From NCBI GenBank assembly GCA_017453125.1, contig JAFTKS010000009.1:1-40986 (forward strand): a stretch of DNA of 40,986 nt, read 5' to 3'. The notes beneath the pieces are model-generated. The model did not search any database, was not told the DNA's origin, and saw only the letters and a list, made by a program, of their open reading frames with translations. A program made the translations under genes and the position numbers. Positions 7,217-14,202 of this stretch are shown piece after piece. This stretch comes from Clostridia bacterium (GTDB lineage Bacteria; Bacillota; Clostridia; Christensenellales; UBA1242). Positions within the stretch are counted from its first letter, which is position 1; the number at the start of each line of letters is the position of its first letter.

Positions 7217-7932
7217 TTCCCTCTTTTCCTCACTGCTTCGTACAATACAATACCTGTTGCAACCGATACATTAAGCGAATTAACCTTGCCGTGCATTTTC
7301 ATACTAACAACACCGTCACAAAGTTTCTTTGTAAGAGCACTAACACCCTTGCCTTCGCTACCCATTACAATAGCAATATTACCACTCAAATCGGACGACT
7401 CCAAATCTTGTCCACCAAGTTCGCAAGCATATACCCAAATATTGTTCTTCTTCAAATTTTCAATTTCGTTATTAATATTTGTAACCTTGGCAATTCTTAC
7501 GTGCTCAATCGCACCAGCACTGACCTTGGCAACCGTATCATTAACAGGACAAGCCCTATTCTTTGAAATTATAATTCCATCAACACCTAGACATTCCGCC
7601 ACTCTTATAATACTTCCAAAATTATGCGGGTCTTCAATTCCGTCAAGAATCAAAATAAAATGCTCTCTATTTTTCTCTCTAGCAACTTGCAATATCTCTT
7701 CAATGGTAGAATACTCAAAGTCAGAAGTAATTGCAACTATCCCTTGATTATTCTCAGCCTCTTTGTCAAGAATTTTGTTTTCAACTAGTTGTACCTTAAC
7801 GCCTTTCTTTTTCGCCAAAAAAAGAATATCTGAAAGCACCCTGTCTGTCGATGACTTGCTAGCCATAATTTTAATAATATTTGTATTCGAATTCAACGCC
7901 TCTCTTACAGCATTTCTTCCCTTAATTTTCAT
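7213..7932 (-). CDS. rlmB: 23S rRNA (guanosine-2'-O)-methyltransferase RlmB-like (TrmH family)
   Basis: SpoU/TrmH-family methyltransferase, 239 aa from the ATG at 7932. That ATG is preferred over a TTG at 7944 because a TTGGAG site sits about six bases upstream. The N-terminal substrate-binding domain begins MKIKGRNAVREAL. The SPOUT domain carries ILDGIEDPHNFGSIIRVAE, NRACPVNDTVAKVSAGA, VMGSEGKGVS and KVNSLNVSVATGIVLYEA, the conserved knot motifs. It overlaps the mrnC end by 11 bp. The exact modified nucleotide is inferred from family and operon context. Confidence 0.93.
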   Translation of the reverse strand: MKIKGRNAVREALNSNTNIIKIMASKSSTDRVLSDILFLAKKKGVKVQLVENKILDKEAENNQGIVAITSDFEYSTIEEILQVAREKNREHFILILDGIEDPHNFGSIIRVAECLGVDGIIISKNRACPVNDTVAKVSAGAIEHVRIAKVTNINNEIENLKKNNIWVYACELGGQDLESSDLSGNIAIVMGSEGKGVSALTKKLCDGVVSMKMHGKVNSLNVSVATGIVLYEAVRKRGN

Positions 7933-8329
7933 CTTTTTCTCCAATACTAAGCATTAATAATTGATTGAGCCTATCCACATCTCCACACAAATAAAGATAC
8001 CCAATTACAGCCTCAAGACCAGTAGCTCGCCTATAATCCACAATACTAGCATTCTTGGCTTGAGACAATGTTTTATGATTTCTAGCCCTTTTGAACACAG
8101 ACATTTCTCTTTCATTAAAAAGTGGAAGAATTTTTTCTATAAAATTACTCTGTCCACTAGCCTTAACAAAATTCGTTACTTGATTATGCAAATCTTTACC
8201 CTTCAACTTTCCATTCAAAACTAATTTCTGTCTAATGAACAACGAGTAAACACCATCACCAACGAAAGCCAAAACTTGCGGATTCATAATTCGAGCCTCA
8301 GACTCATCTAGAACACCTAGGTCAAACAT
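7922..8329 (-). CDS. mrnC: Mini-ribonuclease III (MrnC), 23S rRNA maturation
   Basis: Ribonuclease III-like catalytic domain without a double-stranded RNA-binding domain, 135 aa. It contains LAFVGDGVYSLFIRQKLV (residues 20-37) and TGLEAVIGYLYLCGD (about 103-117), which carry the acidic metal-binding positions of the family. Basic KRARNHKTLSQAKNA lies between. In B. subtilis it trims the 23S rRNA ends. It heads the seven-gene operon, with TAGGAG before the ATG and a good promoter just upstream. Confidence 0.95.
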   Translation of the reverse strand: MFDLGVLDESEARIMNPQVLAFVGDGVYSLFIRQKLVLNGKLKGKDLHNQVTNFVKASGQSNFIEKILPLFNEREMSVFKRARNHKTLSQAKNASIVDYRRATGLEAVIGYLYLCGDVDRLNQLLMLSIGEKDEN

Positions 8330-8359
8330 AGTATCTCCTAATATAATAATATAACTTGT

Positions 8360-8388
8360 ATTATATCAAATAAATAACCCAATGTCTA
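8360..8388 (-). promoter_or_regulatory. Promoter of the mrnC-rlmB-sigH-dnaX-recR operon
   Basis: On the minus strand, -35 TAGACA (8383-8388), a 17-base spacer and -10 TATAAT (8360-8365). Transcription would start about 25 bases before mrnC. Confidence 0.7.
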
Positions 8389-8460
8389 CAAAATTAATAA
8401 ATACCGAAACGAAACTAAAACAAAAAAACACTAGGCTAAGGTCACATACTTTTGAAACCA

Positions 8461-8499
8461 GCAAAAATGAAGAGAACAACATAAATTTCTCTTCATTTT
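8461..8499 (-). terminator. Terminator of the three-gene small ORF operon
   Basis: Arms AAAATGAAGAGAA (8464-8476) and TTCTCTTCATTTT (8487-8499), a perfect 13-bp stem. Read leftward it is followed by TTTTTGC. It isolates the upstream accessory operon from the mrnC promoter. Confidence 0.7.
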
Positions 8500-8551
8500 G
8501 TTTTATAAACATTTACATACAAAATATCGACCTATTTTGAGCCTATTCTTT

Positions 8552-8953
8552 CTAATAAATCATATCCAAAACAGAAGGCCCTTCTGTATAAAAAATAGAA
8601 CTTTTATCATTGAAAATATCAATATCCTTATTTTCTGTAAGAGCAATATAAAATACGTACCCCATTAACAAATGAGCTTCTAAAAATTTTTGTTCATAAC
8701 CAGAAAATGCTTTTTCAATCATTACTTTATAACCATTATTCTTAATAAGAAAATTATGAACAGACACAAGCGCTTCATTAAAATTATTTTGCCTAGTTGC
8801 AGGACCAATATTATCAATACAAATACACTTTGTTTTGGGTATAATGCTCATAAATTCTTGAAATAAATCATTACACAAAAAAGTTTGTGTTTCTTCGTTA
8901 AGATATAAAAACTTTAATAAACTCATCTTTTCTTCTTTTGTCATAATAATCAT
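8552..8953 (-). CDS. Unknown 133-aa protein, third gene of an Xre-linked operon
   Basis: No family recognised. The protein starts MIIMTKEEKMSLLKFLYL, has two cysteines in CICIDNIG, a central NFNEALVSVHNFLIKNNGYK helix, and ends SVLDMIY. No transmembrane segment or signal peptide is evident; it looks like a soluble mostly helical protein. The ATG at 8953 overlaps the stop of the preceding 71-aa gene (ATGA), indicating translational coupling. It lies in an operon whose promoter is flanked by operator-like repeats next to a divergent Xre regulator, so it is probably repressed by default. Confidence 0.65.
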   Translation of the reverse strand: MIIMTKEEKMSLLKFLYLNEETQTFLCNDLFQEFMSIIPKTKCICIDNIGPATRQNNFNEALVSVHNFLIKNNGYKVMIEKAFSGYEQKFLEAHLLMGYVFYIALTENKDIDIFNDKSSIFYTEGPSVLDMIY

Positions 8954-9165
8954 CTCACAATTTCTAATACAAATTGAATAATTGCACCATCTTCAAATTT
9001 AAACATATACTTGCCAACAATATCAGCATTATATTGTGTATTGTTAACCATTTCGTTATCAAAATATTTCATAAAATCATCAGTGTTTCTTAACATTAAT
9101 CTATTAATAGTGTCGTTTGAATTATAAGACCCCCAATCGTGATTTAACACATAATCTTTTTTCAT
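8950..9165 (-). CDS. Unknown 71-aa protein, second gene of an Xre-linked operon
   Basis: A small protein beginning MKKDYVLNHDWGSYNSNDTI and ending with a beta-like GKYMFKFEDGAIIQFVLEIV segment. It has a strong AAGGAGAATAAT site before the ATG. No family is recognised. Its 4-bp overlap with the next gene suggests that the two products work together, perhaps as a complex; this is inference. It is too short to exclude an antitoxin-like or anti-repressor role. Confidence 0.65.
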   Translation of the reverse strand: MKKDYVLNHDWGSYNSNDTINRLMLRNTDDFMKYFDNEMVNNTQYNADIVGKYMFKFEDGAIIQFVLEIVR

Positions 9166-9219
9166 ATTATTCTCCTTATCTTTATTCGCTCAGTATGTTT
9201 ATCATTTGTAATAAATAAA

Positions 9220-9366
9220 TTATGCTATTTGTTTTACCTGAACTCTTACTTTTGATGCGTCCGCCATTGTTACAACAATAGCATTATCTTCTCTTTTAAT
9301 GGCGTTCAACAAATCCATATTAAATAACACACCTAAATCTTTTAGATAGTCATAATCGTTATCCAT
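9220..9366 (-). CDS. Unknown 48-aa protein, first gene of an Xre-linked operon
   Basis: A 48-codon ORF beginning MDNDYDYLKDLGVLFNMDLL and ending VRVQVKQIA. It has a near-perfect ribosome binding site (AAGGAGG, five bases before the ATG) and lies just downstream of a strong leftward promoter, which supports coding despite its length. The acidic N-terminus and predicted beta strands (NAIVVTMADASKVRVQV) suggest a small folded protein. No family is recognised. Confidence 0.6.
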   Translation of the reverse strand: MDNDYDYLKDLGVLFNMDLLNAIKREDNAIVVTMADASKVRVQVKQIA

Positions 9367-9410
9367 AATTCCTCCTTAACTTACAAAATTTTCTTAATTA
9401 AGACATATTA

Positions 9411-9439
9411 ATTATACCTGACAAATATAGGAAAGTAAA
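9411..9439 (-). promoter_or_regulatory. Promoter of the leftward small-gene operon
   Basis: On the minus strand, -35 TTTACT (9434-9439), 17-base spacer, -10 TATAAT (9411-9416). The operator-like arms at 9415-9423 and 9446-9454 overlap the -10/spacer and flank the -35, which suggests repression. Confidence 0.7.
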
Positions 9440-9454
9440 GACAAATGTCAGGTA
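9415..9454. promoter_or_regulatory. Inverted repeat, probable Xre operator pair
   Basis: TACCTGACA (9415-9423) and its exact complement TGTCAGGTA (9446-9454) face each other. Within them GACAAAT occurs twice on the plus strand, at 9420 and 9440, exactly 20 bp (two helical turns) apart. The second copy forms the small palindrome GACAAATGTC. This spacing suits two regulator dimers or a two-domain protein. Confidence 0.6.
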
Positions 9455-9488
9455 CTTTTGTAAAAATGAAATGTATAGTGATACTTAT

Positions 9489-9507
9489 TTTGTCGAAGTT
9501 TGTCGAA
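9489..9507. promoter_or_regulatory. Direct repeat upstream of xre, probable autoregulatory sites
   Basis: TTTGTCGAA occurs at 9489-9497 and again at 9499-9507, one helical turn apart. Its complement contains GACAAA, the core seen in the operator pair. The repeats end 23 bases before the xre start, so bound regulator could block its own transcription. Confidence 0.5.
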
Positions 9508-9530
9508 CATAAGAAAGGGGAATATTTTTA

Positions 9531-9962
9531 ATGAATGGTTTTAGAGAAAGATTAGAAGATTTATTAATAGAGCACAATATGTCTAAGAATCAATTATCTA
9601 AGATTGTTGGCGTTAGACCAGATACAATTTATGGTTATTATCGAAGAAATTTGTTACCAGAAATTCATATAGCAAAAAGAATAGCAAATTATTTCAAATG
9701 TTCTCTTGATTACCTGTTTGGATTGTCGGAACAAATAAATAATAATGATATAAATGATTTATCTTTTGCGGATACGATTAAGAAACTTATTAAAGAAAAT
9801 AATAAAAGTGTTGAAAAGACAATGAAGGAATTAAATATAAGCGATAGAACGTATTATCGTTGGCAATCTGGCGAATCAAAACCATTAACATCTATTATTG
9901 TTACACTTGCCAAATATTTTGATGTAAGTGTAGATTATATAATTGGTAATTTAACAAAATAA
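9531..9962 (+). CDS. Xre-family regulator with two tandem HTH domains
   Basis: A DNA-binding protein of 143 aa made almost entirely of two Cro/C1-type helix-turn-helix units. The first spans about residues 3-65 (MSKNQLSKIVGVRPDTIYGYYRR region, ending SLDYLFGL). The second spans about 76-140 (SVEKTMKELNISDRTYYRWQ region, ending SVDYIIGN). Each ends with the same S-x-D-Y-x-x-G signature, so the protein looks internally duplicated. It could act as a pseudo-dimer. It is divergent from the three-gene operon, and the intergenic region holds repeated GACAAA motifs. It is most likely the repressor of that operon and of itself. An AAGGGG site precedes the ATG. Confidence 0.85.
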   Translation: MNGFRERLEDLLIEHNMSKNQLSKIVGVRPDTIYGYYRRNLLPEIHIAKRIANYFKCSLDYLFGLSEQINNNDINDLSFADTIKKLIKENNKSVEKTMKELNISDRTYYRWQSGESKPLTSIIVTLAKYFDVSVDYIIGNLTK

Positions 9963-10037
9963 AATTTATAAAATTACACAGAAACGTGTGCTCGCCTTGC
10001 TTGAGCAAACTAGTACACTCTACAAATAAATATAAGC

Positions 10038-10080
10038 AAAAAGCGAAAGTGTTGTTTAACGTAACACACTTTCGCTTTTT
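10038..10080. terminator. Bidirectional terminator between xre and cwlD
   Basis: Arms AAAAAGCGAAAGTGT (10038-10052) and ACACTTTCGCTTTTT (10066-10080), a perfect 15-bp stem. It serves xre and the convergent cwlD. The rest of 9963-10238 shows no gene, only AT-rich spacer and a weak GCTC/GAGC hairpin near 9990-10004. Confidence 0.85.
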
Positions 10081-10238
10081 ATTGTTTCTTTTTCTTCTCT
10101 TTTCAATTATAGTTTTCTTTTTGTAGAAAGATTATTCGAGTAATATTTTATTTTTTTCTTATAATCCAGGACAAAAGAATTCGATTGTTGTAAAATGCTA
10201 ATTACCTAAAACTAATTATATCTCTAATATTTTTCAAA

Positions 10239-10937
10239 TTAATCATTACCACAAAGATTGAAATATTTGACAACTCCACACATAATCGCATATGCCACTT
10301 TGTATTGATATTCTTCCGTTTTCAAAAGAGCCTCTTCTTCTGCATTTGTCAAATAACCACATTCAATAAGCACCGATGGCAAGCCACATTCTTTGAGTAA
10401 ATAATAATCCCCTTTGTTTGGCTCTTTTCTTGCAAAATCTAGTTGGGATAACAATTGTGACTGAACCCCTTCTGCAAACATTTTTGAGTTCTCATCATCT
10501 TCTTGATAAAATGCCTGAGCACCCCTTTGAGACCTATCCGAATATGCATTTGAGTGTATAGATATCACCATATGCGGATTTGCATCATTTATTATCTCTA
10601 TCCTCTTTTCCATATCCGATTGCTTATAATTATCAACACCTGCACTATACAAACCATTTCCATCACTTCGTGTCATAACAACATTTATCCCCAGTGTTTC
10701 CAAGAAACCTTGCAATTTCTTGGCAATCTGAAGATTTATCACACTTTCCTTTGTTCCATCAGTACCACTACAACCATCATCTCGCCCACCATGACCCGCA
10801 TCTACAACGATTGTATAAATAGGCTTTGGAACTTTTTCAAGACTAGCAACATTAACAATTCCAACACTAAGTAACACACTCGCCATAATTATTCCTACAA
10901 ACATAATAATTGTCTTTATTTTGATAACCTTAATCAT
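10239..10937 (-). CDS. cwlD: N-acetylmuramoyl-L-alanine amidase, CwlD-like
   Basis: Amidase_3 family zinc hydrolase, 232 aa from the ATG at 10937. That start is preferred because GGAG lies nine bases upstream; an upstream in-frame ATG would add 31 unlikely residues. An N-terminal membrane anchor (IIMFVGIIMASVLLSVGIV) is followed by the catalytic domain: VVDAGHGG with a metal His, the Glu in TKESVINLQIAKKL, the His in VISIHSNA and the catalytic Glu in LIECGYLTN. CwlD acts with PdaA to make muramic-delta-lactam in spore cortex, so a sporulation role is possible but unproven. A broken paralog lies at 15384-15551. Confidence 0.88.
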   Translation of the reverse strand: MIKVIKIKTIIMFVGIIMASVLLSVGIVNVASLEKVPKPIYTIVVDAGHGGRDDGCSGTDGTKESVINLQIAKKLQGFLETLGINVVMTRSDGNGLYSAGVDNYKQSDMEKRIEIINDANPHMVISIHSNAYSDRSQRGAQAFYQEDDENSKMFAEGVQSQLLSQLDFARKEPNKGDYYLLKECGLPSVLIECGYLTNAEEEALLKTEEYQYKVAYAIMCGVVKYFNLCGND

Positions 10938-11285
10938 TTCCCACTCCAATACATAATAAATTATTAATTTTAATAGAAAATTATGACATAATCCTATTTG
11001 ACTATAATATATTAAATTCATTTTTGGCATAAAAATTTTATTCTAACTTCGCTGTATAGTATAATGAAATCATAGTAAACTACTTGCCCTCTTTTTAAGG
11101 ATAACTTGTAGTAAAAAATCAAAATGAATAACCTTTTATACATTAATTATCAGGCTCATTTCATTTACTAAATAGAAAATAAGGAGGTATACATACAAAG
11201 ATATTATATTATTTCAATACTTGTTGCGCTAATGAGCAAACAAAATTTAACAACTAAACTTAAAAACTTAATTAAAGGAGAAAAT
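10938..11285. other. Intergenic region before the toxin/immunity-like island
   Basis: No convincing gene. It contains a TATAAT at 11060-11065 with no good -35 and an isolated perfect AAGGAGGT (11181-11188) with no ATG, GTG or TTG at a usable distance. An in-frame ATG at 11232 could extend the next gene by 18 codons, but it has no ribosome binding site. Confidence 0.5.
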
Positions 11286-12023
11286 ATGAAAGAAAGTGAA
11301 CAATCTGTTTCGCTTTTTTCTCTTTCTGATAATAATGATAGTTACGAAGAAGAAAAGCGAATAAAAAAACAAAAAATAGTTAGAAATGAATTTGAAAAAA
11401 GTGGTAAATACGGAATGCCACTTGTCAAAAAGCAAAATATAGATTTGGATAAAATTGAGTTATGTAATTATACAAAAACAAAATTAAATGATGATGAAAA
11501 CAAACATAAAACAATTCACTTTTTTACATACGATTGGAATTTTGAGAATGTATATGAAAAGCCAGAAATCGCTTTAGAAAAACTAGACCAATATTATGCT
11601 TTACTAACGCCAGAATTTAGCACTTATAAAGATATGCCACTTGCAAGACAAATAGATAGTGTATTTAAAAATCGCTGGTGCGGAGCATATTGGCAAAAAC
11701 AAGGAATGAAAGTGATTCCAACTGTATCTTGGGGTTCAATTCCTTGTTTGGAATTTTGCTTTGATGGAATTGAAAAAGGGTCGGTCGTTGCCGTGTCAAC
11801 TTATACAAGAGAAGATAATAAAGATGGATTTATGTTGGGCTACAACAAAATGCTAGAAATAATTGAACCATCAGCAATTATTTGTTATGGAACACCTTTC
11901 CCAGAAATGAAAGGAAATATAAAAGCAGTAGATCCTTATAATAAAGAAGATCTAATAAAAAAGATGGGACTTGCCGAGTTTACAGAGAAATATCTTGCTG
12001 GCAAATTATATCCGGAAGTTTAG
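11286..12023 (+). CDS. DUF4417-like protein
   Basis: A 245-aa protein, with the start at 11286 set by AAAGGAG six bases upstream. After a charged N-terminus it has HFFTYDWNFENVYEKP, DMPLARQIDSVFKNRWCGAYWQ, VIPTVSWGSIPCLEF, GSVVAVSTYTR and SAIICYGTPFP. This is the pattern I associate with DUF4417 proteins, which are common on phages and integrative elements and have no settled function. It leads the operon: the HNH gene starts 9 bp after its stop with AGGAG. Its presence argues that the operon arrived on a mobile element. Confidence 0.7.
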   Translation: MKESEQSVSLFSLSDNNDSYEEEKRIKKQKIVRNEFEKSGKYGMPLVKKQNIDLDKIELCNYTKTKLNDDENKHKTIHFFTYDWNFENVYEKPEIALEKLDQYYALLTPEFSTYKDMPLARQIDSVFKNRWCGAYWQKQGMKVIPTVSWGSIPCLEFCFDGIEKGSVVAVSTYTREDNKDGFMLGYNKMLEIIEPSAIICYGTPFPEMKGNIKAVDPYNKEDLIKKMGLAEFTEKYLAGKLYPEV

Positions 12024-12032
12024 GAGATTTTT

Positions 12033-12857
12033 ATGGAAAATCTTAAACTTACAATTGAGATGCTCCCTAAAGGAGCTTGGAATAATGATTTTAGTAAAAC
12101 ATTGCCTAAAAAAGAATGGGACATTGTTAGAAATGCTTGCTATAAAAAAGCAAATCATAGATGTCAAATTTGCGGTTATAAAACAGACGATTTAGACGCT
12201 CATGAAGTATGGGAATTTGATATAAAAAAGAAAACTCAAACTCTTAAAGACATCATCGGAATATGTAGCAAATGTCACGGAGTTAAACATATTAGAAACT
12301 CTCAAAGATTGGGTTATGGAGAAGATTCCAAAAGACATTTTATGAGTGTTAACAATTGTAGCGATCTAGATTATGCTTCACACTTAACACAAGCACAAAT
12401 GGATTTTGAAGAAAGAAACAAGATTTATAGATGGAAACTAGTTGCAGACATATCTAAATTCGGACTTAATAATGCGACAATTAAAGAACGCAATATTCCG
12501 TTTATTAAAAGCCCATATCAAGATGTCGATTGGAATGATTATAATTTTATAAAGTATAATAAAAATAAAATTTTTATTATTGAAAAAAATTCATTATATT
12601 TTTCAGAACCTAAAGTTTTATTGATTACAATTGATAATTATCAAGGGATAATTGAAGTTTTGTGTGATAATATAAACAAAATTGAATGGTATTTAGATAA
12701 ACAAAAAATTAAAACAAAATACAATGTTGTAGGTAAATTTAAAACGTCATTAAATGTTGAAAACCTAAATGGGAAAGAACTAACTTTCACTTTATTTGGA
12801 GATGGTGGTAAGACTTTTTCTAAAACATTTGAACTTTTACCACAGGAGGTGTTATAA
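12033..12857 (+). CDS. HNH endonuclease-like protein with C-terminal Ig-like domain
   Basis: A 274-aa protein. The N-terminal domain (about 28-95) has zinc ligands C44 and C47 (CQICG), the AHE motif at 56-58 with the catalytic-type His, then C78-x2-C81 and CHGVKH with H86. This is an HNH fold with a structural zinc. Residues about 180-270 form a beta-rich region with an IEWYLDKQKIKTK strand pattern, like a bacterial Ig-like domain that could bind a partner or surface. The stop overlaps the next start (TAATG), so translation of the 91-aa protein is coupled. A 5'-truncated copy of its last 90 or so codons recurs at 13640-13898. Target and toxicity are not known. Confidence 0.75.
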   Translation: MENLKLTIEMLPKGAWNNDFSKTLPKKEWDIVRNACYKKANHRCQICGYKTDDLDAHEVWEFDIKKKTQTLKDIIGICSKCHGVKHIRNSQRLGYGEDSKRHFMSVNNCSDLDYASHLTQAQMDFEERNKIYRWKLVADISKFGLNNATIKERNIPFIKSPYQDVDWNDYNFIKYNKNKIFIIEKNSLYFSEPKVLLITIDNYQGIIEVLCDNINKIEWYLDKQKIKTKYNVVGKFKTSLNVENLNGKELTFTLFGDGGKTFSKTFELLPQEVL

Positions 12858-13132
12858 TGGGAATGTGTAAGCCTAGCGGAGGAATAAATAAATCTATTGG
12901 AAAACTTGGAAGTTTAAATCGTAGATCTATACCCAACACTAGAACAGATTTATATAATGAAAACGGAGACCTAATTCAACAAAGATGGTATGGACCAGAT
13001 GGTTGGGTAATCCATAACCGAGACTATAATCACGGAAGCCCTCGACCTCACGACCACTATTGGGTTTGGAATGATAGAAAAGGACCACAAAGAAGCAAAG
13101 AGCATTCTGCCATTGATTATGATTTTTGTTAA
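12857..13132 (+). CDS. Small toxin-tail-like protein, copy 1
   Basis: A 91-aa protein beginning MGMCKPSGGI, with DLYNENGDLIQQRWYGPDGW, then RDYNHGSPRPHDHYWVW, and ending DFC. The RWYGPDG and HPHDH-type patterns resemble C-terminal domains of polymorphic toxins, where such a tail is normally fused to a large secreted protein. Here it stands alone, translationally coupled to the HNH gene (TAATG) and followed 11 bp later by a zinc-ribbon gene. Cys4 and a C-terminal Cys are kept in the paralog. Whether it is a toxin, an orphan toxin module or an accessory of the HNH protein is inference. Confidence 0.7.
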   Translation: MGMCKPSGGINKSIGKLGSLNRRSIPNTRTDLYNENGDLIQQRWYGPDGWVIHNRDYNHGSPRPHDHYWVWNDRKGPQRSKEHSAIDYDFC

Positions 13133-13143
13133 AAGGAGAAAAT

Positions 13144-13602
13144 ATGAAAATAGTAAAAAAATATGTAAAATGTGATGTCTGTGGGGATAAAGTCTTGATT
13201 GATAACTTTGGTAACGGAGAACAATGTTCCAACTGCGGATGGAAACAATCTCAAGAATCTTTTGATCACCCAGATATTGCAGGAATAAGAAACATTCCAA
13301 GTTTAAACAATGCTAAACAACAATTTAAAGAAGGAAAATCTGCCATTATTGCAAATTTTAATGATTTTATTGTAGCGTATGAAAATTATGGGGAACTAGA
13401 ATTTACTTATAATAATACAAGATATGGTGTTTTGTTTGATGATAATGCTCATAAAATAATGCTAATTAATATAAATAATAATCAAAAACAATATTATGTA
13501 AATGTAGATGATTTTATCGAACATGCTAATATAGAGGGTATTCATCTAAAAAACCTTTGGAAATATGTGTCAAATACAGACTTCTTACAAAATACTGATT
13601 AA
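13144..13602 (+). CDS. Zinc-ribbon (CPCC-like) immunity-type protein, copy 1
   Basis: A 152-aa protein with the start at 13144 set by AAAGGAG. The N-terminal zinc ribbon has CDVCG and CSNCGW, followed by PDIAGIRNIPSLNNAKQQF, close to the pattern of cysteine-rich CPCC-family proteins. The C-terminal region (about 60-152) is a mixed alpha/beta domain with YENYGELEFTYNNTRYGVLF. It follows the toxin-like gene at a short distance, and the pair was duplicated together, which supports a cognate immunity role. That role is inference; a zinc-binding regulator is the alternative. Confidence 0.7.
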   Translation: MKIVKKYVKCDVCGDKVLIDNFGNGEQCSNCGWKQSQESFDHPDIAGIRNIPSLNNAKQQFKEGKSAIIANFNDFIVAYENYGELEFTYNNTRYGVLFDDNAHKIMLININNNQKQYYVNVDDFIEHANIEGIHLKNLWKYVSNTDFLQNTD

Positions 13603-13610
13603 ATATAACA

Positions 13611-13645
13611 AGTCATATATCCGTTTTGGATATATGGCTTTTTTT
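13611..13645 (+). terminator. Terminator after cassette copy 1
   Basis: AGTCATATATCC (13611-13622) pairs with GGATATATGGCT (13628-13639) with one wobble pair, followed by seven T. Nearly the same hairpin is found at the end of the island (15316-15347). Confidence 0.75.
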
Positions 13646-13898
13646 GATGCTCCAAAAGTGAATTACATAGAAGTAGATAACTATCAAGTAATAATCACTA
13701 TTTCGTCGATATAAAAACAAAATAGAATGGTATTTAGATGGCGCTAAAATTAAAACAAAATATAATGTTATTGGAGAATTTGTTGCAAACTTAAAAGTCG
13801 AAAATCTGGAAGGAAAAGAACTTTATTTTATATTATTAGGCGATAACGGGCTAACAATTTCTAAAACCTTTGGACTTTTACCACAGGGGATGCTATAA
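13640..13898 (+). pseudogene. 5'-truncated, frameshifted copy of the HNH gene tail
   Basis: Translation gives FFDAPKVNYIEVDNYQ, then a frame change near 13708-13716, then KIEWYLDGAKIKTKYN and finally KTFGLLPQGML with a TAA. This matches the last 90 or so residues of the HNH protein. There is no start codon or HNH domain. The final TAA overlaps the ATG of the 97-aa gene exactly as in copy 1. It may remain as a homology segment for recombination with the intact gene. Confidence 0.8.
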
Positions 13899-14191
13899 TG
13901 GGAATGTGTAAACCTAGTGGCGGGATTGAGCGCAAAACTGGAAGAGTTGGCTCATTGCCAAGAATATGGAAACCAAACAGCAGAATTGATTTATACGATG
14001 AGAGCGGAAATCTTTTACAACAGGGGTGGTATGGTCCTGATGGTAGAGTAATATGGTATCGTGATTGGTCGCATGGTGGTCTTGAACACGAGTGGCCACA
14101 CGACCATTATGTGGATTGGGAAAATCATAAAAATCCAAGACCTCCTTATATAGGTCCAAATGGAGAAATAGTCAATCCAGAGTTTTGTTAA
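13898..14191 (+). CDS. Small toxin-tail-like protein, copy 2
   Basis: A 97-aa paralog of the 91-aa protein. It begins MGMCKPSGGIERKTGRVGSL, has DLYDESGNLLQQGWYGPDGR, then RDWSHGGLEHEWPHDHYVDW, and ends NPEFC. The terminal cysteines, GWYGPDG and PHDH are conserved; the middle and C-terminus differ, as expected of variants that pair with different partners. The start overlaps the stop of the truncated HNH tail, so without translation of that fragment it may be translated poorly. A GGGG stretch upstream can serve as a weak ribosome binding site. Confidence 0.68.
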   Translation: MGMCKPSGGIERKTGRVGSLPRIWKPNSRIDLYDESGNLLQQGWYGPDGRVIWYRDWSHGGLEHEWPHDHYVDWENHKNPRPPYIGPNGEIVNPEFC

Positions 14192-14202
14192 AGGAGAATA
14201 TT

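Noticed and set aside
9976..10020. Possible structured RNA or attachment site after xre
   Set aside because: Only a 4-bp GCTC/GAGC pairing and a loose GTGT/ACAC closure are present, and no second copy occurs in the window.
10938..11030. 31-residue N-terminal extension of CwlD from the ATG at 11030
   Set aside because: The extension has no ribosome binding site, while the ATG at 10937 has GGAG at good spacing and gives a normal signal-anchor start.
12939..13300. Overlapping minus-strand ORFs opposite the 91-aa and zinc-ribbon genes
   Set aside because: No ribosome binding sites or promoters. The duplicated copy does not preserve these frames, while the plus-strand proteins are conserved between copies.
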